Under the pieces are notes generated by a model. That model saw only the letters and a program-made list of their open reading frames with translations, had not been told where the DNA came from and made no database searches. The position numbers and the translations under genes are program-made. Positions 10,764-22,218 of a stretch of 64,000 bases of DNA are shown piece by piece. This DNA is from Purpureocillium takamizusanense (taxonomy: Eukaryota > Ascomycota > Sordariomycetes > Hypocreales > Ophiocordycipitaceae): positions 521,802 to 585,801 of the forward strand of contig NC_063080.1 of the NCBI RefSeq assembly GCF_022605165.1, given 5' to 3'. Numbering within the stretch: position 1 is the stretch's first letter; each line of letters begins with the position of its first letter.

Positions 10764-11603
10764 CTAAATAGACAGAGGCTTGAAGCCTTTGGTCTGACGA
10801 TACCAATACTCAAACGTTGCATGGACAATCTTATCCCGCCGAAGATAGGCTCCTGCTTCTGCCGCAAGTTCACCGTCTACCTCCTTCAGAGGTCCAAACG
10901 CGGCAGCTCTGACCTGGATCCGTGCTGCGCGCTCCAGCTTCACACAGAGGTACGCGGCCTCCTGGACGGACTTGCCAGTGGTCAGCATGCCGTGGTGGGC
11001 CAGAAGAATGCAACGCTTGTCGCCGATTGCCTCCGTGATGATGACGCCCTCTTGGTCGGCGATGGGAACGCCCGGCCACTTTTCAAGGAAGGCGCAATCG
11101 TTATAGAAGGGGGTCATGTCCATCTGGGCGACCACGAGCGGTTGTCGAGCCGCGACCAGCGCCTGTGTCCATGGAGAATGGACATGGACGATGCTGTGAA
11201 CGTCGGGTCGAGCGGCGTACACCCACAGGTGAAATCGGGTCGCCGGGTTAGGCATGCCGACTCCCGTGATGGTGTTGAGGTCTCCGTCCACCTCGATGAA
11301 GTCCTCGGGCGTGGCCTCGTCCCAGCCAAGTCCATAGCGCAGGGTCCAGTAGAAGCCCTCGCCGCGCTCTGAGCGGGCTGAGATCTGGCCCGCAAGACCA
11401 GCATCCTCCTGCTTCGATGCGATCACCCTGCATGCGCAAGCCAGTGTTTCTTGCAGGGTGCGTTTTGGGATATGAAGGTGTTGCTCCATTTCCACAGTCG
11501 CTCGCTGGTCGAAATATTCCTTCGGTCGCAAGGGCTGGCCATTCAACTTGGGGGCGGGTGCCGCGCCGCCGGCCTGCGCGGGGGCTATCGCTGCTGGATC
11601 CAT
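10764..11603 (-). CDS. Class II aldolase/adducin-family protein
   Basis: Single exon, 279 aa, ATG at 11603; the longer open frame starts only with TTG. After an Ala/Pro-rich N-terminus of about 25 residues the class II aldolase domain covers nearly the whole protein. It includes GQISAR near the substrate pocket, the metal-ligand motif HVHSPW, and the second histidine cluster LLAHHGMLTTG. These histidines bind Zn or Fe in fuculose- and ribulose-phosphate aldolases. Fungal members are numerous and usually of unknown substrate; aldolase, decarboxylase or epimerase activity are all possible. It converges on the arylsulfotransferase-like gene with 124 bp between stops. Confidence 0.88.
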   Translation of the reverse strand: MDPAAIAPAQAGGAAPAPKLNGQPLRPKEYFDQRATVEMEQHLHIPKRTLQETLACACRVIASKQEDAGLAGQISARSERGEGFYWTLRYGLGWDEATPEDFIEVDGDLNTITGVGMPNPATRFHLWVYAARPDVHSIVHVHSPWTQALVAARQPLVVAQMDMTPFYNDCAFLEKWPGVPIADQEGVIITEAIGDKRCILLAHHGMLTTGKSVQEAAYLCVKLERAARIQVRAAAFGPLKEVDGELAAEAGAYLRRDKIVHATFEYWYRQTKGFKPLSI

Positions 11604-13156
11604 TGTGATGATGATTGCGGGCACGAATTGCGCACGGGAATGATGCCTGTGGTGAACGTGAACCTGGGTATCGTCGGATCCTTGTTCTTGTTGTCGCTGG
11701 GTGTTGTACGCGCAAGGGTTTGCAGGACGAATACCTGACTTCAAAGCGAGGTTGCAGCAGCACCGGAATATTGTTCGAGTTGGCTTGCCTGATGGCTCGT
11801 ATCTTCCCTGGTTTCTCTGGCGTGAGTTGTGTTTGGAGGTTTTGGCCGTTATTCATGCCAACCGCTCAAGATGCCATCGCCGTGCACAACGCCGGGACGG
11901 GCGGACAGTTCCGCCATTGGCTCGCCCCCCCCGCTGGGTGATGGATGGGCTCTCCGACGGACAGACAGCGGTCGCGCAAGAAGACGGGATGACTGAATCC
12001 GCGGACGGGCTCCGCGGCTGACGGATGGCTCAGCGCGGAACACTGACCCCGGACCACGGGTTACGCGGAAGCGGAAGGCAGTCACGGCCACTCGAGATGT
12101 ACAGTACGTGGTACTTCGTGCACGATGATGAACGAGCCTGTGTTTCCCGGTTGGTGGTGATCTTGATCGCTCACTCACCACACACTTGGCAGACTGGGAT
12201 GTTCATCCCAACTGCCAATTGCAAAACGATCCGTGAATGGAACCTGGAACGATTGGGCCATGAGTCCCCACCACACCTGGTCCCCGCAAGCTGCTGGGGT
12301 CTGGAAAGTTGTTGGTTTGCAGGGGCAGCCACATCTCAGCTGATGAAGGGCGCGCGCAGGCCCTGTGGCCCAGGGACACACGCCAGCGTAGCAGTCCCTC
12401 TGTGTAGGAGGGGAACAAGTTCGGCGCAGCGAGGCCGTGACCCATGTGACGATGGGTAGTGATTTATGCTGCCGGGTAGAAAGATAGTGACAGAGGATTC
12501 CAAATAGAATTGCGCAGTAAGTTTAGATGCTGCCAGCAGTCAATCGGGAGAAAGCGAGGGTCTTCTGCCCCGCAATCTCAATTCACTGAACTGTTGCGTC
12601 GACCGATTCATCCATTCCGCCGCCAAAAGGATACAATCAGTGTGTAAGCCGCTCCCCCACGGGGAAGTACATGGGGTGCAGACAGACCACCAGCGGCGTA
12701 GAGGCAAAACTAAGCCGGCGGATTGGCAAGGTCCCGACTGGTCATTGTCAGAGGGCCGCAAAGATAACGCATTTGTCCGTGCCGTTCTTCGAGCACGCGG
12801 GGGCATGGCATGACATGGGGGGGGTTGGGTTCCTGCGCCGCGCGTGTTTCTGTTGTGTTGGCCGAGCCATTCAATGGCCGGGTCCAATGCTAACTGGCCC
12901 AAAATTGTGCCAAATAGTGGCATCTGGCAGGCCAGAGAAGCTGTTGTCTAGATCGCGGACCCGGCACGTTCCAGCTCTGTGTGGGTTGCTCATATAGGGC
13001 GGGCCCAGCCCGTCAATGTACTGTGCGTTGAAGATGCGCATCGTCGAAACGCGTGCCGACCAAAGATAGAGACTGGGCCTGCGCCGCCGTCAATTTACGA
13101 CACCCCGAAGTACTTGTGCCTCTCTCAAAGCCACTGGAAGCAGCTTCAGATCCAAC
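11604..13156. other. Intergenic, no gene recognised
   Basis: About 1.55 kb between divergent genes, the class II aldolase (-) and the third ACS-type MFS (+). Open frames up to 144 codons lack ATGs or motifs and overlap on both strands. G/C homopolymer runs occur (for example G-tract near 12820). It presumably holds two promoters. Confidence 0.5.
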
Positions 13157-15061
13157 ATGGCTAGTACCGGAGACTCCGAGGTCGAGAAGCGGCCTCCAAG
13201 TCTCTCCCTGGAGACAAAGCAGGCTCAGGGAAGTGAGGATGAGATACAGGCTACCGTCAACGACAAGAGACTCCTCCGAAAATTGGACCTGAGGGTCATA
13301 CCTCCATTGTTTGTTCTCTTCCTCCTGTCTTTTCTGGATCGCTCCAATATCGGCAACGCCAAGATTCAGGGCATGGAGAAGTCGCTCAACATGAAAGGGC
13401 AAGACTATGCTATAGCCCTGTTTGTGTTTTTCATTACGTATATCCTGTGTGAGGTACCGAGCAACCTCATTCTCAAGCGAATGGCGCCGTCGACGTGGCT
13501 AAGCTTCATAATTACCGGCTGGGGTGAGATGTCCCGGATGCGATTGAACGCCCCTCGACGAAACGATCAAGTACTGACCGAGGTGGGCACTGCAGGCCTT
13601 ATCACGGTGGGCCAAGGGCTAGTCAGAACCTTCCCAGGCTTGGTCGGACTTCGGGTCGTCCTCGGGATCTTCGAGTCCGGGCTCTTTCCCGGAGGGACAT
13701 ATCTAATGTCGGCATATTATGCCAGATATGAGCTACAATGGCGGTTCAGCTTGTTTGTCTCTGCCATCATCATTGCTGGGGCCTTTGGAGGTGTAAGTCA
13801 CTATTGTACAGCTCACCACGCTAAGACTGCATTGACGAAACGCAATCCGACGCATAGATATTTGCCTTTGGTCTTGCGAAACTGGAAGGCGTTGGAAACT
13901 ACGAAGGATGGTAAGCAGGCCTCCTTGTGTTGTCGCAACGTGCAGGTTGATGCCACAGACACTAAACTCCAGTCCTTGCCAAAGGCGCTGGATCTTCATC
14001 ATCGAAGGAGTCATTACGGTCGTTGTAGGGGTGCTGTCCAAACTCTGGCTGGTGGATTGGCCAGAACAGGCCAAGTTCTTATCGGCTGAAGAAAAAGCCC
14101 TACTGGCTCACAAGCTGGCCGTCGATGCGGGAGGTGGCGGCGCCGCCAGAATGGACAGGCTGGATAAGCCTGCGATTCGACGCATTTTGAGGGACTGGAA
14201 GATATACGTGGGCATCTTGTGAGCGCCGATCCAATCTGTCAGGACTTGCATAGCCGGTACTAACGTCTGGTGGATGTAGCATGCATTTGACTGTTGTCAC
14301 CAGCACTTACTCCATGTCCTTCTTCCTGCCAACTGTCATCAAGGTGTGCTTTATGATCCTCCAACTCTACCCTGCACGAGTCTCAGAGAATTAATCGTGG
14401 GAACCAGGAAATGGGCTACTCATCAGCTGAGGCGCAGCTCCGGGTCATTCCCGTCTACCTCGTCGCGACGGTTGTTTCATTGGTCGCCGCCTGGCTTACC
14501 GACCGCTACCGCTGCTGGTATCTTGTCATCATGATCACGCTCCTGCCGGGAATTGCGGGTTTCGGCATCATGCTGGCTGGTTTAAGAGTGTCGACCGCTG
14601 GTAGATACTTGAGCTGCTTCCTCGTGGCCATTACCGCGTTCACTTCGCTGCCCACGGTCCTGGCGTGGGTCACCTACCAGGTAGGCTCTGCCGGACCGCT
14701 GCTCTGCCCCATGGCCAAGACAATCGCGAATCCACGCAAAAAAAGGCTGACACACTCGTAGCAAAGCGGACAATATAAGAGAGCCGTTTCATCTGCTATG
14801 ATCCTTGGTTGTGGCAATGTTGGCGGCATCATCGGAAGCAACATCTGGTTGGCACGCGAGGCGCCGACATTTAAAACTGGCGTTTCAATCTCTCTGGCAT
14901 TTTTGGTCCTTTGTGGGATTGCGTCGACGGGCTACTACATGGGTCTACGGGCTGAGAATCAGCTGAGAGACCGAGGCGGGCGTGACTATCGTCTCACGGA
15001 AGAGGCCGATGAGCTGGATAATATGGGCGACGACCATCCATCGTGGAGGTATACTTTTTGA
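13157..15061 (+). CDS. ACS-family MFS transporter
   Basis: Spliced product of 495 aa with seven exons: 13157-13523, 13596-13792, 13858-13910, 13985-14218, 14280-14343, 14408-14680 and 14762-15061. All junctions keep phase and rebuild family motifs across them (GWGLITVGQGLV, GAFGGIFAFGLAKLEG, RWIFIIEGV, GIFMHLTVV, TYQSGQYKRAVSSAM). TM1 carries LSFLDRSNIGNAKIQGM. The middle loop is long and charged, and twelve membrane segments are expected. The start ATG is preceded by AACC. Relatives carry small carboxylates or vitamins. It is the third ACS-type carrier in 12 kb, and the Zn2Cys6 gene at 15478 lies directly downstream in the same direction. Confidence 0.9.
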
Positions 15062-15477
15062 TCAGCGAAGCCGCCAACGATTGTGTTTCACTTGACGGAC
15101 GAGTGGGCATGCCAGAAGCCCGTGCGATGCTCGTCGATAAGATGGCCGAATGCCCATGAAAGTGTTTATTAGCATTTGGCAGGAAGGAGGGCGCTGGAAT
15201 GACAATGTCCGTGTGAATGCTGAGCGTTGAGCGCGGCCTGTCCTGGACTCCTGGCACTGCCTGTTGTACGGCATTATTAGCAGCACCTGCACCCCCAACG
15301 TTATAATTAGCCCGCCGCTGCCGCTGCAACGGGGACACGATCCAGCACGACTCCAGCTAATGAGCTAATAACCCCGCGCTTATTGTTGGTGGCGTGGTTC
15401 AGTGTCGGCGCCACAACTCACTCGGCAGGGTTCTCTGTACCTTCAGCATCTTCCCCAGAGTCCCAGACCAGTTGTTG
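15062..15477. other. Intergenic between MFS and downstream Zn2Cys6 gene
   Basis: About 415 bp holding the MFS terminator and the regulator promoter. I see no gene. Confidence 0.45.
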
Positions 15478-17945
15478 ATGACCCCAGACTCAGAGTCTCC
15501 ACCAAACAACCTCCCTCATCACCAGCCCAAGATGCATCCGCGTCTCAAGGTGGTCAAGGCCTGCGAAAGCTGCCGACGTAGGAAGATAAAATGCGACGCG
15601 CGGCAACCCTGTAGGTGCATCACCGTGACCCGGCTCCCACATCTGTTCCTTCGTTACTTACCGCTTGAGGTATTTTTTCCACGGGCGAACAGCTTGTCGG
15701 CCGTGTCTTGAGAGAGACGGCCCTGCATGCAGGTATTCAACAGAAAGCACGCGCCGAGTAGGCCGGCCACCCAAGTCGACAAGAGCAGCACATCACCCAC
15801 AGCCTTCGTCATCTGTCTCGTCTTCGATGACTTACACCAAAGGTGAGCGAGGTCTCGGAGAGTCGCCAAAGCGTGGCACTGATTTATTATCCGGCCCTCT
15901 GGTTGTAGACGACAGTAAGACTTCCAGCCCTGCGTCAGGAACACCGGCGTCCGCTACGAGACGTGCAAAGGATGAAGATGCCATCTCCATCGACGCAGAC
16001 GCCATGACCGGCATGGTCGGCGACCCAGCCAAAAGCGTCGAATTCTTCGGACGAAGCAGCGCCGGGTCGTTCTTGCGACAGATCAATTCAGCCATAGATG
16101 CGCAGCTGGGACAGGGCCAGATGGTAGCATCCACGGATCTCGATGGTGTCAGTCCCATGCGTGCCAACAACCATGGCGCACGCCGGATGAAGGACCCTCG
16201 TGACTTCGTTCTCCCTCAACGGCTCGTTGCAGATGACCTCTTGCAGTGCTATTACGACTACGTATGGTCTATCCTGCCTGTGCACGATTGGGTGGCATTC
16301 AAGGCAACGTATCACCTGCTATGGACGGGATCACTACCGGCCGTGCCCGAAGCTACACTATACTGCATGGTGAATATGGCATTCGCCCTCGGCAGCCAGT
16401 TCTCCGTCTCCATCGAGCCCGACCAACGCCGCGAGGTTGGTCAATCGTTTTGGGAGAGAGCGCGAAAGCTCTTCGGGCCCCATACGCACGACAGCGCGTC
16501 TCTGGAGCGGGTTCAGTGCATGCTGCTCATGGGCCTCTACCTGCAAAGCACTTCCGACACGCACGAATGCTGGATGACAATTGGTTCTGCGATCAGAATG
16601 GCCCAGAGCCTGGGGCTTCACTTGTCCAACGCCATAAAGAAGGTTCCTGGATCCCGTGAGGTCGAGATTGCGCGTCGGGTATGGCACGGGTGCGTGTACA
16701 TGGATCGGTGAGTACGACCAAAGTTGCGGAGCCAGGAAGGCAGCAGGGGACAAATAATCGCACATTACTGACGTCCAGTTGACAGTGTCTTGTCAATGAC
16801 GTTTGGTAGGCCGAGCATGATTGCAAGCTGGCTTCCCGAGACGGTCCAGGTCCCAGTACCGTCAATGATTGACGATGAATATCTCGATAGTCGGGCTGAG
16901 TCCAGCGCCATCCGGCCGGACGGGGAACCGTCAGTTGTTGCATTCTTCGTCAAGACAATCGAGCTATACGACATCATTAATGACATAATCCTGGAGCTGT
17001 ACCAGAGCTCAACCGACATGGCTAGCAAAGAAACGCACCACTTGGTCGCTGTTCTCCAGTTCGATGACCGCCTACTCAAGTGGGAACAGTCTCTACCGGA
17101 ACACCTGCAATATGCCCATTGCAAGGGAGAGCAAGATCTAATATTTGAGCGCCAGCGTATTGTGTTGCGAGCACGGTGAGCGTCGCCATCTTCGCCCTTT
17201 GTTACACGGTGTCGTCGCTAATGCAGCATGGGCTGAAGGTACCTGCAAGCCCGCATTGTCGTCCTGCGACCCATATTGGCAGACTATTACCTCAAACTGA
17301 TCAACTTGAAAAACGTCCAGGCCGCCAGGGACACTGGTTTGTCTCAGCATCTAATCGTGAAGTCGGCAGAACTTTGCTTCGAGGCCGCTCACGAGATGAT
17401 TGACGTGTTGTACGACCGTTTCGACCTGACCACTGTTACGGGGCCCGTGCCGGCTTGGTGGTTTGCTGTGTTATGTGAGTCTTATGGTAAACGGTGTTGC
17501 GACGATTAACTTGTTTGCTGAATGCGTCCCAGTTGTTTACACTGCTGCAACTGTTCTCTTGGCAGAACGTCTTCGGCCCATAGACCACAGGCCAGAGGCC
17601 TCCGGTGCCTGGCGTGGCGATAGGTCATGGCATCGTGCAATCGAGCTCCTGAAAGCATACTCAAGAGTCGGCCAGTCCGCTGAGCGGTGCGTTGCAGCTC
17701 TCGGAATCTTGTCGTCGAAGATACCTTCTGCATCACTGTACAACCACGGTAACGGCGACAACCTTCAATCGCTGGTCGATGTGCAGGTTGGAGGTAGGAG
17801 TGGAAGCTCATCGGTGGAAAACGCGTTTGGGCAACAAAACGCCACGGACAATGAGTTGAACTTCCAGTTCGACTTTAGCAACCTCGACTTCGACATTGAT
17901 GACATGTTCTGGCTCAACACTTCAGCAGCGGGCATCATCTTCTGA
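15478..17945 (+). CDS. Zn2Cys6 fungal transcription factor
   Basis: Spliced product of 728 aa with exons 15478-15610, 15693-16707, 16786-17175, 17239-17474 and 17533-17945. Intron 1 splits the zinc cluster, which then reads CESC-x6-C-x6-C-RP-C-x6-C followed by RYSTESTRRVGRPPKS, a basic linker. The fungal-specific TF domain covers roughly residues 230-500, with LHLSNAIKKVPGSREVEIARRVWHG-type sequence and, across a splice, DRVLSMTFGRPSMI, a strongly conserved fungal TF motif. Later junctions rebuild RARYLQARIVVLRPIL and VYTAATVLLAERL. The C-terminus is acidic (QFDFSNLDFDIDDMFWLN), a likely activation domain. An alternative start is the ATG at 15532. It is a candidate regulator of the neighbouring carriers. 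Confidence 0.9.
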
Positions 17946-18746
17946 AAAGGGTGTTGGCTTCTTTGCGGCATCGCTTTGTGTCTCACTGTTGGAGCTCGCG
18001 CGATTCTGCGGTCGTGTAAAGGCGTGGATGTCTGAGAGGAGAACGGAGACCCAAGGGGGGTCAAGGCGCAGCATGCAGGCTGAGTTGTGGTGGGAGTGCA
18101 ACAATGCCTTGATGATAAATTCCCCAATTAATGTCCTTTCTCGCCATCGTGAACTCAAGAGGCTCAAATCAAACGACTGCACCCCCCCCCCCCCGCCAGG
18201 TTGAATCGTCGTTTTTGGCATAGAAGAGGACTCTTTGCACCGCTCAACAGAGACACCAAGCCGTGACATCAGCTCGGCTTCCTTTACAAGCATACATTAA
18301 TATCCTTCCAAGTCATACTCTATAACACTCACAAATTAATTTATTAGATCGGACAGTGGCAGTTCACGCAGCCACTCTCTTAATCCCTTCCCGGCGGCGA
18401 AAATTGCAAACATTTTCCATATAGCCACTCATGCATTATACTGTATTCACTTCTCTAAGTCGGTCATAGTCTGCCGCGGTCTGTGGCACCTCTGCTTGAC
18501 TCAAGCTCGCGATACGGCCTGGCGCGCCCGCGTAAGAGGGGCCACAGTACCGGTCAATTGCCGTTACAGTCGCGTAGCCGCGATGCGTTCCATCGTCTGC
18601 GGCTGCCTGACTGCATTTGCTAATTAGTCTCAGTTGCTGCCAGGGGGCGTAGCTTGCCTGCGGTAACAGTCCTTAAGGGGCTTTAGCAGGCTTAGGTGCT
18701 GAAACAAAGAACCGAGTAAGTGAAAATGGGAATTCTCGCTCTTTAT
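17946..18746. other. Convergent intergenic region with a poly-C run
   Basis: About 800 bp between the stop codons of convergent genes. Contains a 13-nt C homopolymer at 18182-18194 and AT-rich stretches. No gene seen. Confidence 0.5.
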
Positions 18747-20414
18747 CTACTCTATGTAATTGCTATTCTTACGAATGGCGGAATTAAATATAAAAAGTAG
18801 GTAGGGAAGAGGGGTCAAGATGACACTAATAATGCCTAACAAAGTTAGGGTCCAATGTGCTCCGAGATTCTCATATAGAGGCACGCCAGCTACTGTCATT
18901 ATAGCTGCTATAGTATACCGAGATAGATAAGTAAATGCCATGGCTGACGCCGCAAAATGTGCGTACATATCGATGATATACATGGACACTCCAATGAAAA
19001 TTCCAGTGATACTATAACCGAAGAGAACCGAGGCTGCAAGTGGCGACCAGATACTGATGGATGAAAAAGCTGTCCAGCCGATCCAGAACAGAGATATTGG
19101 TAAGCCCGGCGCTGCTAACATGGCGAACCAAAGCTGCGTGGCTGGTCCCACATACGGTAGGGTCTGTTCTGATCGTGTCGCTGCCGATACGCCTTTTCGA
19201 TAAACAATAGGCCCAAGAATTGCAGTACAGCTTGCACCAATAGTAATACCCACTAACAAAGTAAACGTCATGCCAGTCGAGAGGCCATACGTTTCCTGGT
19301 ATATAGCGGGATACCCATCGAAAAAGGTAAAGAGAACAGCATAAATAACTGCGAGATATAGTGAAGCGAGTTTGATTGTCCACTCATTCCAAGCCATGGT
19401 AAAAGGTCGAATGCACGCTACCCTTAGGCGCTTGGGCAGCGTCATTCTATCCAGCTCGTGTCGCGCGCGGTAACAATCTTGTCCCGTAAGTCCCCGTAGA
19501 TGCCTCGCTTTCCATGACAACAGGAGCGGTGAGTACGTTTCGGGCTGGAACACGATTAAGACAACAAGCACAACGCCGCTGAGCAGGGCTGCCACCCATT
19601 CTGCCCATCTCCATGTGTGGAGATAGGGGGAGTCGGGTATCCATGCAGAGACAACGGGGCCCAAGGCTGAGGTACCAAATCCAACGACAGCAAAGCACAA
19701 GAAAGGATATATCCTGTCCGGTGGTGCCCACAAGTCCGAAATAGTACCACCAGAGCAGACCAAGGGTGCCGCACCTGAAATGCCGCCCAGAAATCGAAAT
19801 ATTAGTCGTGGGCCGATGTGTTGCGATACCGCCGACGCCACCAGCCAGACGCACATGGACAAAAGTGAGACTGCATAGGTCCCCGATCGGCCGAGTACCT
19901 CTGACAGTGGACCTGAGGCTAAGGCGCCAATACCCATGCCAGCCAGAAACAAGGCAACGGAAAGTGACTCAACAATTCTGGAAATGCCGAACTGGTCGGC
20001 AGCACGCTCCGCAACCGGCACTTCAATCGGAGCACATATTCCGACCAAAAGCGCTAGCAGCGATACAAGAATAATAGCTGTCCACTTCCGGAGTCTTGAC
20101 CAGTTTCGAGGGTTTAAGTCGTCGTCCGGGCCGTTCCAATCAACCACTATTAATCCTTGCTCATCTCGATTTGGTAGTTCAGATTGCTCAAGTGGTCGAT
20201 GCTTTTTACCACTTTGCAATGATGAAAACTGTATGGCTCCTTCGCGTTCTGGCCATGCGCACTCGTCAATCAATGTAGGCTGGAGCTGCCTTTTTGCGAT
20301 GTGGCCAATGGCTCGGTATTGTAAAATGGTGGCCATAATAACAGCACGGCACGAAACGATCATGAGATAAAGAACAGGGTTTTTGGATGTCTGTAAAAAC
20401 AGACTCCAGGACAT
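18747..20414 (-). CDS. DHA1-type MFS efflux transporter
   Basis: Single open frame. The longest frame begins upstream with GTG, so the first ATG (20414) gives 555 aa; ATGs at 20363 or 20336 are possible. A hydrophilic N-terminus of about 110 residues precedes VDWNGPDDDLNPRNWSRLRKW, the usual entry to TM1 in the polyamine/multidrug DHA1 group. MFS motif A appears as GPLSEVLGRSGTY between TM2 and TM3, and motif C-like glycines occur in GFGTSALGPVVSAWIPD. The substrate is unknown; relatives export toxins, fungicides or polyamines. The gene is intronless, unlike the ACS carriers upstream. The N-terminal hydrophobic segment before the usual start is odd and may mean the true start lies at 20336. 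Confidence 0.85.
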   Translation of the reverse strand: MSWSLFLQTSKNPVLYLMIVSCRAVIMATILQYRAIGHIAKRQLQPTLIDECAWPEREGAIQFSSLQSGKKHRPLEQSELPNRDEQGLIVVDWNGPDDDLNPRNWSRLRKWTAIILVSLLALLVGICAPIEVPVAERAADQFGISRIVESLSVALFLAGMGIGALASGPLSEVLGRSGTYAVSLLSMCVWLVASAVSQHIGPRLIFRFLGGISGAAPLVCSGGTISDLWAPPDRIYPFLCFAVVGFGTSALGPVVSAWIPDSPYLHTWRWAEWVAALLSGVVLVVLIVFQPETYSPLLLSWKARHLRGLTGQDCYRARHELDRMTLPKRLRVACIRPFTMAWNEWTIKLASLYLAVIYAVLFTFFDGYPAIYQETYGLSTGMTFTLLVGITIGASCTAILGPIVYRKGVSAATRSEQTLPYVGPATQLWFAMLAAPGLPISLFWIGWTAFSSISIWSPLAASVLFGYSITGIFIGVSMYIIDMYAHFAASAMAFTYLSRYTIAAIMTVAGVPLYENLGAHWTLTLLGIISVILTPLPYLLFIFNSAIRKNSNYIE

Positions 20415-22218
20415 ATAAGCCACTAAGAGCGCCCTCCGAGGCCGAGTTAGCTCCGAGGCAAGGATGACGCCACCCTGTGCCTTAAGGAACGAAGGTCCAA
20501 TATTATCCTTGTTGGGCCATGGTGGAGGACTTGTGCTTCCGCCTGTGGTTAGGGAGGGCCGTGAATTCGTTGTGAACACCGCCGCTAGCCTAGGTTAAAG
20601 CGCGGTCGGTAGGTCTCTGGGCCCTATCGCCACCGGTCTTGATGAACGCCCCAGCATCATATTCGATGGCAATCGCCGCGGTGGCCGAGTGAAAGCTCCC
20701 GTTGGGAGCAGTGGCGGCCGTCTGTGCAAGTTTATTGTCGACCTTGGGAAGCGCGGTAGCACCGGGTTCCGGTGCCACGTCGTAGGCAGCGGTCAAGCAG
20801 GTCCGCTAAGTACAGCTCGGACTAGTGGAGGATCTACTTCTGCGACTAAGATCTTTATCAGTGCTATCACTGTCGCTGCTGAGCTCAATAGCTTCCCTGG
20901 GCATCTTGTAAGCGCGCGTGTAGAAAGTCTGGCGTTTATAGCTACCTAGCTTAGAGGGATTCGCCCAGGCAGACTAAAAGTATCGACCATCAACCGTGAG
21001 TATATAAACGGCAGTATCGGGTCGCGGCAAAGAGGATTCCAATGCTGGTGACTCAAAATAAGTAATAAGAAGGAAAGAGACAGAAGACTCGTGCTGTAGA
21101 ACTGGTCCGGAAGAGGCCAAAACATAGCACGATCTGCCTCCCTCTACTCCAGGTCTCGGCCATCCACCGACCTAGTCTATCTTTATCTGGGCGAAAAAAA
21201 GTACGCCCTGCAGATTCTTCGCTCCCATGGTGTTTTGGGGCCGGAGGGTTCCGTTGATCACCAGAGCTTACACTACATGCCGGCTTCTGCTTGAGCCTGC
21301 CAGCGCACCGCAAATCCGTCCGGGGGCTGGTTGCATCCAGAACGTAGAGTCACTGGCAAGGATGGAAATTATCTGGCAAAGGTACCGTAACCGTATTTCG
21401 GCATCAAGAGATGAGGGGGGCAGAATAAGTACCCTGATTCATCGCGATTGGAGACAAGACTGCTGATCTTCCCCGCATCGTTCAAAGACTGCGCCTTGCG
21501 TTTCTTCAGACCAGACATTGAAAGCTCCGCCTCACTGCACCGTTCCGACACAGCCGATGCTTGTACGTATCCGCCGCTATCGATTGTTCTAGATGCAGGA
21601 CGTATTGAGCAACATAAACGACTCGCGCGAGGCCTGATTTGCGAAACCGTCCCCACTACGCAAGGTGACCTGTGCTATCGACGCCCAGTATCGATGGTTC
21701 CGAAAAGAGCATTCGGTGGAAAGAGGTGTGTGAATCATGTGGGTTGCATATATATTGTTAGACTCAGCAATGGGAATCGGAGGGACATGGACATCAGAGC
21801 GCAGCTAGAACATATCCAGACTAACTATCCGAGTATAGCCCCGACAGAGGTTACCAGTCATTATTCACAATATATTCGTCCAACGACACCTGCCTGGTTC
21901 GGGCAAACATTGCGTCCGTCTGACAGGGAGAGAACAACATTTATATGATCCAGACCGTCGACGATGCCGACACCCCCATGCCAACGCCGTGCCGTCGTGA
22001 GAACGAAGACTGTCCAGCCAATATTGCCGCCCAAGGAGGGTGGGAATTGAGATGAAGCGGTGGGATGATTTGGCCGTATTACAGCACGCTCACTCATTCG
22101 GATGCCAGCGGGGCAACGAGCTGGAAGTATAAAACCCTACTTAAGGCGTCGAGATTCACTAATAGTTTCTCACTGCCAATACGACTATTAGTATTTCTTA
22201 TTACGGGTATTGCTCACT
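20415..22218. other. Intergenic, no gene recognised
   Basis: About 1.8 kb. Open frames on both strands are at most 166 codons, start with TTG/GTG and show no motif. A TATAAAA box at 22128 belongs to the next gene. Parts near 20800-21000 are mildly AT-rich. Confidence 0.45.
22128..22134 (+). promoter_or_regulatory. TATA box of the cysteine-rich secreted protein gene
   Basis: TATAAAA, about 90 bp upstream of the ATG at 22219, supports that start and suggests a regulated, strong promoter. Confidence 0.55.

Noticed and set aside
11849..12459. Several 110-145 codon frames on both strands
   Set aside because: They overlap each other in GC-rich DNA, most lack motifs, and none matches a family I know.
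18182..18194. Poly-C run as a functional element
   Set aside because: A homopolymer in a convergent intergenic region; slippage or sequencing noise is enough to explain it.
21448..21948. 166-codon plus-strand open frame
   Set aside because: It begins with TTG and has no recognisable domain or codon pattern; first ATG would leave only a short tail.
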